From contig QHZX01000153.1 of the NCBI GenBank assembly GCA_003224835.1, positions 1 through 7,938 of the forward strand: a stretch of DNA of 7,938 nucleotides, read 5' to 3'. Every line of letters begins with the position of its first letter. Position 1 is the stretch's first letter. The translations under genes and the position numbers were made by a program. Under the pieces are notes generated by a model, which ran no database searches, was not told the DNA's origin, and saw only the letters and a program-made list of their open reading frames with translations. Below are positions 1-6,499 of this stretch, piece after piece. This DNA comes from Acidobacteriota bacterium. Its GTDB lineage: Bacteria; Acidobacteriota; Terriglobia; Terriglobales; Acidobacteriaceae.

Positions 1-51
1 CGCTTTAGCGGTGAGGAACCTGCTTTTCCTACAAACAGTACAAAAACCAAA

Positions 52-76
52 AGCCCGCAAGATTCCGGGCTTTTTT
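52..76. terminator. Terminator-like hairpin, repeat unit 1
   Basis: AGCCCG (52-57) pairs with CGGGCT (66-71), and TTTTTT (71-76) follows on the plus strand. The reverse strand also has a T-rich tail because CAAAAACCAAA precedes the stem, so it could stop transcription in both directions. Inferred from structure only. Confidence 0.6.
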
Positions 77-179
77 GTCGCGCTGCACTACCTGCTCCGC
101 TCTAAAATACCCCATGTCATTCCGAACTTCTTTAGCGGTGAGGAATCTGCTTTCCCCAAACAAACAGTACAAAACCAAA

Positions 180-199
180 AGCCCGGAAGATTCCGGGCT
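180..199. terminator. Terminator-like hairpin, repeat unit 2
   Basis: AGCCCGGAA (180-188) and TTCCGGGCT (191-199) form a perfect 9-bp arm pair with almost no loop, so the innermost pairs will open. Plus-strand tail is TTTCATG; the minus-strand tail is TTTTGGTTTTG. This is the strongest hairpin of the array. Confidence 0.6.
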
Positions 200-425
200 T
201 TCATGTCGCGCTGCACTACCTTCTCCGCTCTCTAACAACCTCTGTCATTCCGAACTGCTTTAGCAGTGAGGAACCTGCTTTTCCCCACAAACAGTACAAA
301 AACCAAAACCCCGAAAGAACCGGGCCTTAATGTCGTGCTGCACTGCCTGCTCCGCTCTCTAATAACCCTCTGTCATTCCGAACTGCTTTAGCGGTGAGGA
401 ACCTGCTTTTCCCCACAAAACCAAA

Positions 426-445
426 AGCCCGGAAGATTCCGGGCC
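426..445 (-). terminator. Probable terminator of the 138-aa gene (unit 4 hairpin)
   Basis: Read leftward, the stop codon of the minus-strand gene (468-470) is followed 22 bp later by GGCCCGGAA, a short loop and TTCCGGGCT, then TTTTGGTTTTG. The stem is nearly perfect, with one mismatch at its base. Position, stem strength and T-rich tail fit an intrinsic terminator for that gene. The corresponding hairpin in unit 3 (about 308-324) has decayed. Confidence 0.6.
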
Positions 446-467
446 TTTGTCAAAAAGTAAACGATTT

Positions 468-884
468 CTAGACCGTTGCCTTCATCCGTTCCGGATTAGG
501 CGCTGGCATGGTATGTAGGCGGGGCAAGGTCTCGGTCCGAACCGGGGAAACAGGAGTACGGTTCTCAAAGTCCTGCAACTCGTTCAGCCCACCAGAAATT
601 GCCGCCAGCGTCGCGGTCGACTTCGACAGGACCGATAACAAGTGCTTTCGGGCAATCGGCCGGTCTGCCGGATGGATATGTTTCCACCACCGTTTCACAG
701 ATTCCTGCACATCATCCCGGTTCTTGTCATCTTCGACCAGACTGTCAATAAGCCGGTACACCTTGCTCTTTACTGCCTGATACGAAACTGAAATCTCCTG
801 GCCCATTTGTTCTGGTGCTCCTCGAAGCATTCTCAGAGCAAGACCGTCGCCAAACCGACGCTTTGATTTCGCGGCAGTTAGCAT
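468..884 (-). CDS. Hypothetical basic 138-aa protein
   Basis: I do not recognise this protein. The ATG at 884-882 is chosen because AAAGGA lies six bases upstream, the spacing expected of a ribosome binding site. The N-terminal 17 residues are basic (KSKRR). Residues about 25-50 (GQEISVSYQAVKSKVYRLI) look helical and faintly recall a helix-turn-helix recognition region, but this is too weak to name a DNA-binding family. The middle is charged and contains RWWKHIHP; a second helical, alanine/serine-rich stretch follows (about residues 83-103). The last 30 residues are proline-rich and probably disordered. No signal peptide or membrane segment is visible, so it is probably cytoplasmic. It stands alone, transcribed leftward, with a terminator-like hairpin after its stop and a pair of overlapping inverted repeats before its start. 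A small regulator is possible but unproven. Confidence 0.6.
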   Translation of the reverse strand: MLTAAKSKRRFGDGLALRMLRGAPEQMGQEISVSYQAVKSKVYRLIDSLVEDDKNRDDVQESVKRWWKHIHPADRPIARKHLLSVLSKSTATLAAISGGLNELQDFENRTPVSPVRTETLPRLHTMPAPNPERMKATV

Positions 885-900
885 TCACAGTCCTTTCATA

Positions 901-932
901 TTCTCCAAGTTGTTGGAGAACTCACAACTTGG
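901..932 (-). promoter_or_regulatory. Two overlapping, mutually exclusive inverted repeats
   Basis: TTCTCCAA (901-908) pairs perfectly with TTGGAGAA (913-920) around a GTTG loop. CCAAGTTGT (905-913) pairs perfectly with ACAACTTGG (924-932). The two share bases 905-908 and 913, so as RNA only one could form at a time; as DNA they make a compound dyad. They lie 17-48 bp upstream of the ATG of the leftward 138-aa gene. Likely roles are an operator, possibly autoregulatory, or a 5' leader switch. No convincing -35/-10 pair could be fixed nearby. Confidence 0.5.
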
Positions 933-1083
933 ACTATGGTTTTTCGTAGAGGCAGCCATTCCAGATACCCCGAAATTCAGAGGATGTACAATTCGGACTC
1001 CGAACCAGGAAGCATATGCGCCCAGGTTCGCGCCGTTCACTTTCACTCGCGGGGAGGCTAAGTGAAATCCTTTTACCTTCTAG

Positions 1084-1512
1084 GTGGCCCCGCCTCATAA
1101 CGAAATTGATCCAAATATTTGCACCTCAAATGCCGGCAAGTTCGGGGGTGTAAATGCACCCTGCAACGCCTTTGCCCGGTACATGTTTTCCGGACTGCTT
1201 GAGGTGCGTCCCTTCGGACGTGGCCCGTTCCGCCGTTTTATGCTCTTCGGCGAGCCAACTTTTCTCTTTGGCAGGAACGTTCCTCAGACTCTCTACACCT
1301 GGTCATTCGATCCCATCGGCATAGAACACTCCTGGGGGGCTGCCATCTATCTCGGCAAGGGATTCGAAGCGCGCGTTACTCAGCACTTTCTCTTCGACCG
1401 GCTCGGCTCCCGTGACCGAAACCTTGGGCAGGCAGATCTTGGCCCGAACGGCCCTTGGGGACGTTACAACGCGATCGGAATCCGCAAATACTTCGGCACA
1501 CGCCGCTGGTAG
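1084..1512 (+). CDS. Outer-membrane beta-barrel-like protein, probably 5'-truncated
   Basis: The frame opens with GTG just after an in-frame TAG at 1081-1083 and encodes 142 residues. It has alternating aromatic and hydrophobic residues with turn-forming Gly/Asn/Asp, for example MLFGEPTFLFGRN, WGAAIYLGKGFEARVTQHFLF and a last strand NAIGIRKYFG. This is the look of barrel strands from an outer-membrane or porin-like protein. No signal peptide is present and the GTG has no ribosome binding site. By contrast, a GTG at 1062 has GGGGAGG four bases upstream and reads MKSFYLLGGPAS before a stop at 1098-1100, like the beginning of a signal peptide. The simplest reading is a gene that lost most of its leader and shifted frame, leaving a remnant. 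A short intact protein is the alternative. The exact family is not recognised with certainty. Confidence 0.5.
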   Translation: MAPPHNEIDPNICTSNAGKFGGVNAPCNAFARYMFSGLLEVRPFGRGPFRRFMLFGEPTFLFGRNVPQTLYTWSFDPIGIEHSWGAAIYLGKGFEARVTQHFLFDRLGSRDRNLGQADLGPNGPWGRYNAIGIRKYFGTRRW

Positions 1513-1614
1513 AAGCGTTGTTTGGCTCGGCAATTTTGGCGCCTTCCATGCGTACTCTGCGGGTAAAGGCTTTCCTCTGATCTTGAGTACGCTACGATCT
1601 CTTGCAACATTGCT

Positions 1615-1672
1615 CTGAGAGCCGAGAGCTGAGAGCCGATAGCTGAGAGCTGATAGCTGACAGTCGATAGCA
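1615..1672. repeat. AGCTGATAGC minisatellite, block 1
   Basis: Degenerate tandem repeats of about 7-8 bp, alternating GAGAGC(C/T) and GATAGCTGA, run through the whole stretch. Such GAGAGCTGATAGCTGA tracts are a familiar spacer repeat in acidobacterial genomes (recalled, not searched). AGCT cores make it partly self-complementary. Confidence 0.8.
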
Positions 1673-1691
1673 GGTATTCCTTAGTTGTTTG

Positions 1692-1745
1692 CCTCTGCGA
1701 GCTCCGCGACAATCTCTGCGTGCTCTGCGGTTAAAGGCTTTTCTT
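1692..1745. repeat. CTCTGCGGTTAAA dispersed repeat, copy 1
   Basis: A run of CTCTGCG / CTCCGCG / TCTCTGCG / CTCTGCGG words ends in TTAAAGGCTTTT. The same order of words recurs at 6694-6747 before mdh, and a degraded end of it is at 1550-1573. This makes it a genuine dispersed family within the window. No transposase is associated with it. Confidence 0.75.
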
Positions 1746-1789
1746 CCTAATTATTATTGAGCAGCCGCAGTCTGTTGCAACAGTGTTCT

Positions 1790-1832
1790 GGGAGCCGAGA
1801 GCTGACAGCCGATAGCTGAGAGCTGATAGCCA
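1790..1832. repeat. AGCTGATAGC minisatellite, block 2
   Basis: Second tract of the same degenerate repeat as at 1615-1672 (GGGAGCCGAGAGCTGA, CAGCCGATAGCTGA, GAGCTGATAGCC). It ends only 39 bp before the glnE start, so the glnE leader or promoter lies in or next to it. Confidence 0.8.
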
Positions 1833-1871
1833 ACACCTGTCCTCATGCTATGCTGATCTGCCCAGCCCACC

Positions 1872-4853
1872 GTGAGTTCCAGCGCACCTCCATCCGGCGA
1901 GATGCAACCCATTGAACAGCCCCGAGATCTGCGAGAGAGCATAGGGAAAATTCCGTTCCAGAATCCTCAGGCCGCACTCGAAAATCTCGAAGCTGTGTGC
2001 AGAAAACTCTCTGCTGCGCTGGCAACTGCTCTGCCCGGGTTGCTGGCAGATTGTCCTGATCCGGATTCTGCCCTATTGCTCTTCGACCGCCTGCTTACCG
2101 AAGGCTCCTCCGAGACCCTACGCCTGATCGAATCCCATCCTTTTCTTGCCCATTACGCAATCGCCGTCTTCGGGCACAGCCACTACATAGGCGAAACACT
2201 GGTCCGTAATTCCGATCTGCTGCAAACTTTTATACGCGAGAAGAAGCTCGACCGCAGCTTCTCTCACGACGAATTTTCTGAAGCTCTCGCCCGTTTTCGG
2301 TCGCGCTCTTTCGAGCGTGATGTCTCGCTGCTCCTGAGCCGGTTCAAGCGCCGCGAGTATGTTCGCATTATGCTGCGCGATGTTCTCCGCATTGCTCCTC
2401 TGGCGGAAACAACCGGTGAAATCTCCGCACTGAGTGACGTTCTGATTCAGGACGCACTTCGTGAAGCCGAAAGCACCATGGAAAGCCGATTCGGCCTGCC
2501 CCAGCACCTTGACACCGAAGGCCGTGCTCTCACCACACCGTTCTCTGTATTGTCGCTAGGGAAACTGGGCGGAAACGAACTGAACTACAGCTCAGATATC
2601 GATCTCCTTTTCTTATATGGAGACGGTCGCGAACCTTCGACCGCACAAATTTCTAATCGAGAATATTTCGTTCGTCTCGCCCAGCATCTCACCGAGATTC
2701 TCTCCCGTCCCACAGCCGAAGGAGCCGTCTTTCGAATTGATCTTCGTTTGCGTCCGCAGGGAAACGAAGGTGAGCTGGCGATCAGCCTGTCGAACGCATT
2801 GCGCTACTACTCTGAAACCGCGCACGACTGGGAACGCCAGGCTCTGATCAAGGTCCGTCACTCCGCCGGAAATGTCGCTCTTGCACGCGGCTTCATTCGC
2901 GGAGTGCAGTCGCAGGTTTACAGTGGGAAGGTCAACTTTGCGGCAATCAAGACCGCTCTCGTCGCACGTGAAAAGATCGATCGCAAACGGCGAAAACAAA
3001 TCGCTGCCGAAGGCCACTCGTCCACCAACGTCAAGGTTGATCGCGGTGGCATTCGTGATATCGAGTTCCTGGTTCAATGTCTGCAGCGAGTTTACGGAGG
3101 CGCCGAGCCTTGGCTGCGCTCCGGAGGAACTCTCTTCTCCCTGCAGAAATTGCATGACAAGCGGCACATCAGCGGCCATGATTTCCACGAGCTGACCTCC
3201 GCTTATTCGTTCCTGCGGCATCTCGAACATCGTCTACAACTTCGCGAAGGACAGCAGGTCCATCGGCTCCCCCGCTCAGAGCACGAGCTGCAAACCCTCC
3301 AACGTTCCATGTCAGGCCTTACCCCCGGCTATAACCTGACGGACCTCTCAACTTCCGTGCAGCAGCGCATGACTGCAGTCGCAGAAATTTACCAGCGTGT
3401 CATTTTCCAGCAACAGACGGTCACAACCCAGCAGGACAAAGAAGGCGAGTTCCAGCTTCAGGTTCTCCCGGGAACTGCGATTACTGATCAATCGAATCAG
3501 CAGGTTCTTGAAAAAGTCGCCTTCGACGCGCCAGTACTTTTTAATGTCATTGCCGGACTTACTCCAGTCGGCCGCAAGAACCTGCTCCGCTTTCTGAGTT
3601 CCGCCTTCGCCAGCTCCGAGCGATATGCCGCAGTGGTTCGCGATGAACAGGCAATCGCCCGCGCTTCGTCACTGTTCGAGATGAGCGATTATCTATCCGA
3701 GGGTCTCGCCCGCTATCCCGACGAGGCAACTACGCTCACCGAAATTCACTCGGCCGCGCCGCAATTCCTTGGCGCAAATCTTTTTGACAGTTCATCAGGA
3801 GTTTTTCGCGAGCCTTCGTTCGATACCCGGGATGCCACTTTCGATTACATCGCCAACTCGAACACTGGACATGCGGACAAAATGGCCCTATTGCGGCGCC
3901 ACTTCCGCCATCTCATCTTTACTGCTGGTGCTCGCGACCTGGCCGAGCAGCGTTCCGTGTATTCGTCGCTCTCCGAAACTACCGCCGCTGCTGAGCACGC
4001 AATTTCTGCTGCATTCCAGATCGCGGGTTCGCCGCAAGGTCTGGCGATCCTGGCTCTAGGAAGATTAGGCACACGTGAATTCGATCTGCTTTCGGACGCC
4101 GACTTGTTGTTCGTGTGCGACGCCTCACGCAATCGCGAAGCGCTGACCAAATCGGCCGAGCAAATTATGCAGGCGCTCGCCGCCTACACTCAGGAAGGAA
4201 TGGTTTTTGCCGTGGATACTCGCCTTCGCCCACGCGGAGCCGAAGGCGAGTTGATAGTTACTCCGGCGCATTTGGACTCCTATTTCGCTACAGAGGCCCA
4301 GCCATGGGAGGCGCTTACCTATACCAAACTTCGTCTGTTAGTTGGCAATGCAGAGCTCGGACGTAAGGCGGGACAGATATGTGAAACGCTTTTCAGGAGA
4401 TTCGCCGCTGACGCCAGTTTCCCTCGGGCCGTCCGCGAAATGCGCAGCAAACTTCAGGATGCCACCGCTCCCGCCAGAAGTGTCCGCACATCCGCAGGTG
4501 GACTCTACGACATCGATTTCCTTTCCAGCTTCTTGCTGGTGAAAAACGAAATTCGCCCGAAGAGTGGTACGTTGCGCGACCGGCTTTGGCGATGCTCGGC
4601 CAAAGGTGTGGTCGAGAAGCACGAAACCGCGGTCCTCGATCACGCCGCGGAGTTGTGCCGCACAGTCGAGCATGTCCTCCGATTGGTAACGGGTAGAAAC
4701 GGCCGCTGGTTGCCTTCAGCCGAACACGCGCGCCATGCCGTTGAAACATTAACCTCGCAAATTTTGCATCGGGAATTTCCCGATGGGCTCGAGCAAGAGT
4801 TATTACGAACTTTCGCAGAGGTTAGAAGCATCTACGACCGCGTGGTTACGTGA
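1872..4853 (+). CDS. glnE: Bifunctional glutamine synthetase adenylyltransferase/deadenylase
   Basis: GlnE adds AMP to, and by phosphorolysis removes AMP from, a tyrosine of glutamine synthetase in the cytoplasm, under control of PII and glutamine in known systems. The 993 residues match the family's usual length (about 945-1000) and its two-fold architecture. The N-terminal deadenylase head has LGKLGGNELNYSSDIDLLF with metal ligands D242 and D244, then RIDLRLRPQGNEGEL; a helical bundle starts near RGGIRDIEF (about residue 390). The C-terminal adenylylating head has LGRLGTREFDLLSDADLLF with D742 and D744, then VDTRLRPRGAEGEL; its bundle starts near AGGLYDIDF (about 871). Both heads look catalytically complete, although the second lacks the usual Gly-Gly (GT instead). 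The GTG at 1872 is the furthest start after an in-frame stop at 1854-1856, but it has no ribosome binding site. ATG at 1902 is a plausible alternative. No glnA or glnB is adjacent. A weak -10-like TATGCT is at 1849-1854. Confidence 0.95.
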   Translation: MSSSAPPSGEMQPIEQPRDLRESIGKIPFQNPQAALENLEAVCRKLSAALATALPGLLADCPDPDSALLLFDRLLTEGSSETLRLIESHPFLAHYAIAVFGHSHYIGETLVRNSDLLQTFIREKKLDRSFSHDEFSEALARFRSRSFERDVSLLLSRFKRREYVRIMLRDVLRIAPLAETTGEISALSDVLIQDALREAESTMESRFGLPQHLDTEGRALTTPFSVLSLGKLGGNELNYSSDIDLLFLYGDGREPSTAQISNREYFVRLAQHLTEILSRPTAEGAVFRIDLRLRPQGNEGELAISLSNALRYYSETAHDWERQALIKVRHSAGNVALARGFIRGVQSQVYSGKVNFAAIKTALVAREKIDRKRRKQIAAEGHSSTNVKVDRGGIRDIEFLVQCLQRVYGGAEPWLRSGGTLFSLQKLHDKRHISGHDFHELTSAYSFLRHLEHRLQLREGQQVHRLPRSEHELQTLQRSMSGLTPGYNLTDLSTSVQQRMTAVAEIYQRVIFQQQTVTTQQDKEGEFQLQVLPGTAITDQSNQQVLEKVAFDAPVLFNVIAGLTPVGRKNLLRFLSSAFASSERYAAVVRDEQAIARASSLFEMSDYLSEGLARYPDEATTLTEIHSAAPQFLGANLFDSSSGVFREPSFDTRDATFDYIANSNTGHADKMALLRRHFRHLIFTAGARDLAEQRSVYSSLSETTAAAEHAISAAFQIAGSPQGLAILALGRLGTREFDLLSDADLLFVCDASRNREALTKSAEQIMQALAAYTQEGMVFAVDTRLRPRGAEGELIVTPAHLDSYFATEAQPWEALTYTKLRLLVGNAELGRKAGQICETLFRRFAADASFPRAVREMRSKLQDATAPARSVRTSAGGLYDIDFLSSFLLVKNEIRPKSGTLRDRLWRCSAKGVVEKHETAVLDHAAELCRTVEHVLRLVTGRNGRWLPSAEHARHAVETLTSQILHREFPDGLEQELLRTFAEVRSIYDRVVT

Positions 4854-4872
4854 GCAGGCAAGCAGGAACCAC

Positions 4873-4945
4873 CACAAGCCTGTCATCCTGAGCGGAGTGG
4901 ATTGATTCGCTCGCGAATCAATCCACGCAGTCGAAGGACCTTGTG
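4873..4945. repeat. REP-like palindromic repeat between glnE and icd
   Basis: GTGGATTGATTCG (4897-4909) and CGAATCAATCCAC (4914-4926) form a perfect 13-bp stem with a CTCG loop. An outer arm pair, CACAAG (4873-4878) and CTTGTG (4940-4945), encloses it. Flanking words TGTCATCCTGAGCGGAG and CAGTCGAAGGACC identify the dispersed TGTCATCCTGAGCG...TCGAAGGACC family common in acidobacterial and other genomes (recalled). Its first half resembles the units at 1-452. There is no T-run after the stem, so it is not a classical terminator, but it could stabilise the glnE mRNA end or weaken read-through into icd. Confidence 0.8.
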
Positions 4946-4997
4946 CTTGCTGGCTCGATCACAGGCCCGGTAGGTGTTTTTCTTCAAACCCTCTGCT

Positions 4998-5042
4998 TTG
5001 GACTTTCCCGTCCAATGCTCGTCCCCCGCCACCATTTATAAT
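4998..5042 (+). promoter_or_regulatory. Candidate icd promoter with inverted-repeat operator
   Basis: TATAAT at 5037-5042 is a perfect -10 box placed 29 bp before the icd ATG, which would give a leader of about 20 bases. No good -35 box lies at the right distance (5014-5019 reads AATGCT). Instead, a perfect inverted repeat, TTGGAC (4998-5003) / GTCCAA (5010-5015), sits where an activator or repressor would contact polymerase. Function is inferred from position only. Confidence 0.5.
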
Positions 5043-5060
5043 TCTGGTTCTCAATTCACC

Positions 5061-5067
5061 GGAGGAG
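5061..5067 (+). promoter_or_regulatory. Ribosome binding site deciding the icd start
   Basis: GGAGGAG lies directly before a TTG (5068) and four to five bases before the ATG at 5071. The TTG is too close to be used, so the ATG is the start. Confidence 0.8.
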
Positions 5068-5070
5068 TTG

Positions 5071-6495
5071 ATGCCAGAGTCATACAATGGCGTGCCCGTG
5101 CCGCGCGAGGGCGGTCGAATCGCATACAAAAACAACCACATCCAGGTCCCAGACAATCCCATCATTCCATTTATTGAGGGCGATGGCACCGGCCGCGACA
5201 TCTGGAAAGCGTCGGTTCGTGTGTTCGACGGTGCCGTGCAGAAAGCCTACAACGGTAAGCGCCGTGTGGCCTGGTATGAAATCTTTGCCGGAGAAAAAGC
5301 TAAAGCCAAATTCAACGACTGGCTTCCAGAAGAATCAGTCGAGGCTATCCGTGAATTCCGCGTTGCCATCAAAGGCCCGCTTACTACTCCGGTCGGCGGC
5401 GGAATTCGATCTCTGAATGTCACGTTGCGCCAGGTACTCGATCTTTACGCTTGCATTCGCCCGGTGAAGTATTACAAAGGCACGCCTTCGCCGGTAAAAA
5501 ACCCTGAACGCATGAACGTTGTAATCTTCCGCGAAAACACTGAAGACGTCTACGCTGGCATCGAGTGGGAGCAGGGAACTGCTGAGGTCGCAAAATTAAT
5601 CAACTTCCTTAACAAAGAAATGCTGAAGGGCGGCAAGAAGCAAGTGCGCACGGATTCCGGCATTGGCATCAAACCGATTTCGATCTTCGCCACCAAGCGT
5701 CTTGTCCGCATGGCTATCCAGCACGCGCTCGAAAATGGATTGAAGACTGTCACTCTGGTTCACAAGGGAAACATTCAGAAGTTCACTGAAGGCGCATTCC
5801 GTAAATGGGGATACGAGCTCGCCACCGAAGAATTTCGCGACAAAGTTGTCACCGAGCGCGAAAGCTGGATTCTCGACAACAAAGACAAGAATCCAAATAT
5901 TTCACCCGAAGAAAATGCCGCGCTGGTCGAGCCCGGCCTGGAGTATGCTCCGCCAGAATTCGGCAAATCAGTCGCCGATGAAGTTCGCAGTGTGCTCAAC
6001 AGCATCTACGCAACTCATGGTCATGGCGCATGGAAAAAGAAATTAATGATCAACGACCGTATTGCAGATTCCATCTTCCAGCAGGTGGTCACGCGTGCGG
6101 ACGAATACTCGGTTTTAGCCACGCCTAACTTAAACGGCGATTACATTTCCGACGCATGCGCCGCACAGGTTGGCGGCTTGGGCATCGCTCCCGGAGCCAA
6201 CATCGGCGACGGCTACGCGGTGTTTGAAGCTACACATGGCACCGCGCCAAAGTACGCTGATAAAGACGTGATCAATCCCGGATCGGTAATGCTGTCGGGC
6301 GTAATGATGTTCCGTTACATGGGATGGAATGAAGCCGCCGACTTGATCGAAAGCGGCCTCGAGCGCACCATCGAACAGAAAAAAGTCACTTACGATTTCG
6401 AGCGCCTGATGCCAGGCGCAACCAAAGTCAGCACCAGCAAATTTGCCGATCACATCATTGAAAACATGTCCGCCGCGGTTTTGACTACGGCATAG
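5071..6495 (+). CDS. icd: Isocitrate dehydrogenase (NADP+), long form
   Basis: Oxidatively decarboxylates isocitrate to 2-oxoglutarate with NADP+ in the TCA cycle (cytoplasmic, normally a dimer). The 474 residues contain all the family's substrate contacts by alignment from memory to E. coli Icd: S114 and N116 in GGGIRSLNVTLRQ, R120, R130, R154, Y161 and K232. Metal ligands are D329 (MINDRIADS), D357 and D361 (LNGDYISDA). NADP+ preference is shown by K394-Y395 (HGTAPKY) and by Y441 and R445 (VTYDFERL). S114 matches the serine phosphorylated by AceK in enterics; no aceK is seen here. Relative to E. coli (416 aa) there is an insertion of about 48 residues between FTEGAF (238) and MIND (326), including NKDKNPNISPEENA. 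Long cyanobacterial Icd proteins of about 473-475 aa carry a similar insert (recalled). It probably has its own promoter, and a palindromic repeat separates it from mdh. Confidence 0.97.
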   Translation: MPESYNGVPVPREGGRIAYKNNHIQVPDNPIIPFIEGDGTGRDIWKASVRVFDGAVQKAYNGKRRVAWYEIFAGEKAKAKFNDWLPEESVEAIREFRVAIKGPLTTPVGGGIRSLNVTLRQVLDLYACIRPVKYYKGTPSPVKNPERMNVVIFRENTEDVYAGIEWEQGTAEVAKLINFLNKEMLKGGKKQVRTDSGIGIKPISIFATKRLVRMAIQHALENGLKTVTLVHKGNIQKFTEGAFRKWGYELATEEFRDKVVTERESWILDNKDKNPNISPEENAALVEPGLEYAPPEFGKSVADEVRSVLNSIYATHGHGAWKKKLMINDRIADSIFQQVVTRADEYSVLATPNLNGDYISDACAAQVGGLGIAPGANIGDGYAVFEATHGTAPKYADKDVINPGSVMLSGVMMFRYMGWNEAADLIESGLERTIEQKKVTYDFERLMPGATKVSTSKFADHIIENMSAAVLTTA

Positions 6496-6499
6496 CATC

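Larger units (their letters stand above)
1..452. repeat. Tandem array of ~128-bp repeat units
   Basis: Four copies of one unit lie head to tail; the first is cut by the window edge and the last is shortened. The landmark TGTCATTCCGAACT starts at 115, 243 and 371, giving an exact 128-bp period; CTTTAGCG at 3 marks the first copy. Each unit runs TGTCATTCCGAACT, CTTTAGCGGTGAGGAA(C/T)CTGC, CTTTTCCCC, ACAGTACAAAAACCAAAA, then a GC hairpin, then TGTCGCGCTGCACTACC and CTCCGCTCTCTAA. Unit 4 lacks about 11 bp around ACAGTAC and ends just after its hairpin. The opening motif resembles the TGTCATYC...GAGGAAYC type of dispersed repeat common in acidobacterial and other genomes (from memory). Open frames in this stretch follow the repeat and carry no gene-like signal. 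The array occupies the whole 467-bp gene-free space. Confidence 0.9.
1550..1830. repeat. Diverged tandem duplication of a compound repeat unit
   Basis: Copy A (1550-about 1657) and copy B (1718-about 1830) share the same order of parts: GCGT(A/G)CTCTGCGG, TAAAGGCTTT, a variable spacer of about 30 bp, TTGCAACA (1602 and 1775), TCTG(A/G)GAGCCGAGAGCTGA, and an AGCTGATAGC minisatellite. The offset is 168 bp at the start and 173 bp at TTGCAACA. The duplication fills most of the gene-free space before glnE. The frames open here show no coding character. Confidence 0.75.

Noticed and set aside
11..263. Short open frames on both strands in the repeat array
   Set aside because: They simply follow the repeated units, have no ribosome binding sites, and show no protein-like composition.
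1..452. Possible CRISPR array
   Set aside because: The period is 128 bp and whole units are alike; there are no short repeats separated by unique spacers, and no cas genes.
508..780. Plus-strand open frame opposite the 138-aa gene
   Set aside because: No ribosome binding site and a composition expected of an antisense shadow; the minus frame has much better signals.
1016..1153. 46-codon frame starting ATG 1016
   Set aside because: No ribosome binding site, no recognisable features, and it overlaps the barrel-like frame.
468..1512. Toxin-antitoxin or defence pair made of the 138-aa gene and the 142-aa frame
   Set aside because: The genes are divergent, the second looks like a broken outer-membrane protein, and neither resembles a known toxin, antitoxin or defence family.
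1615..1832. tRNA or structured RNA in the repeat-rich spacer
   Set aside because: No cloverleaf, TPsiC-like arm or CCA end could be found; the structure is explained by minisatellite repeats.
2613..3230. 205-aa minus-strand frame inside glnE
   Set aside because: Lies wholly within a well-supported GlnE coding region and mirrors its codons; no independent evidence.
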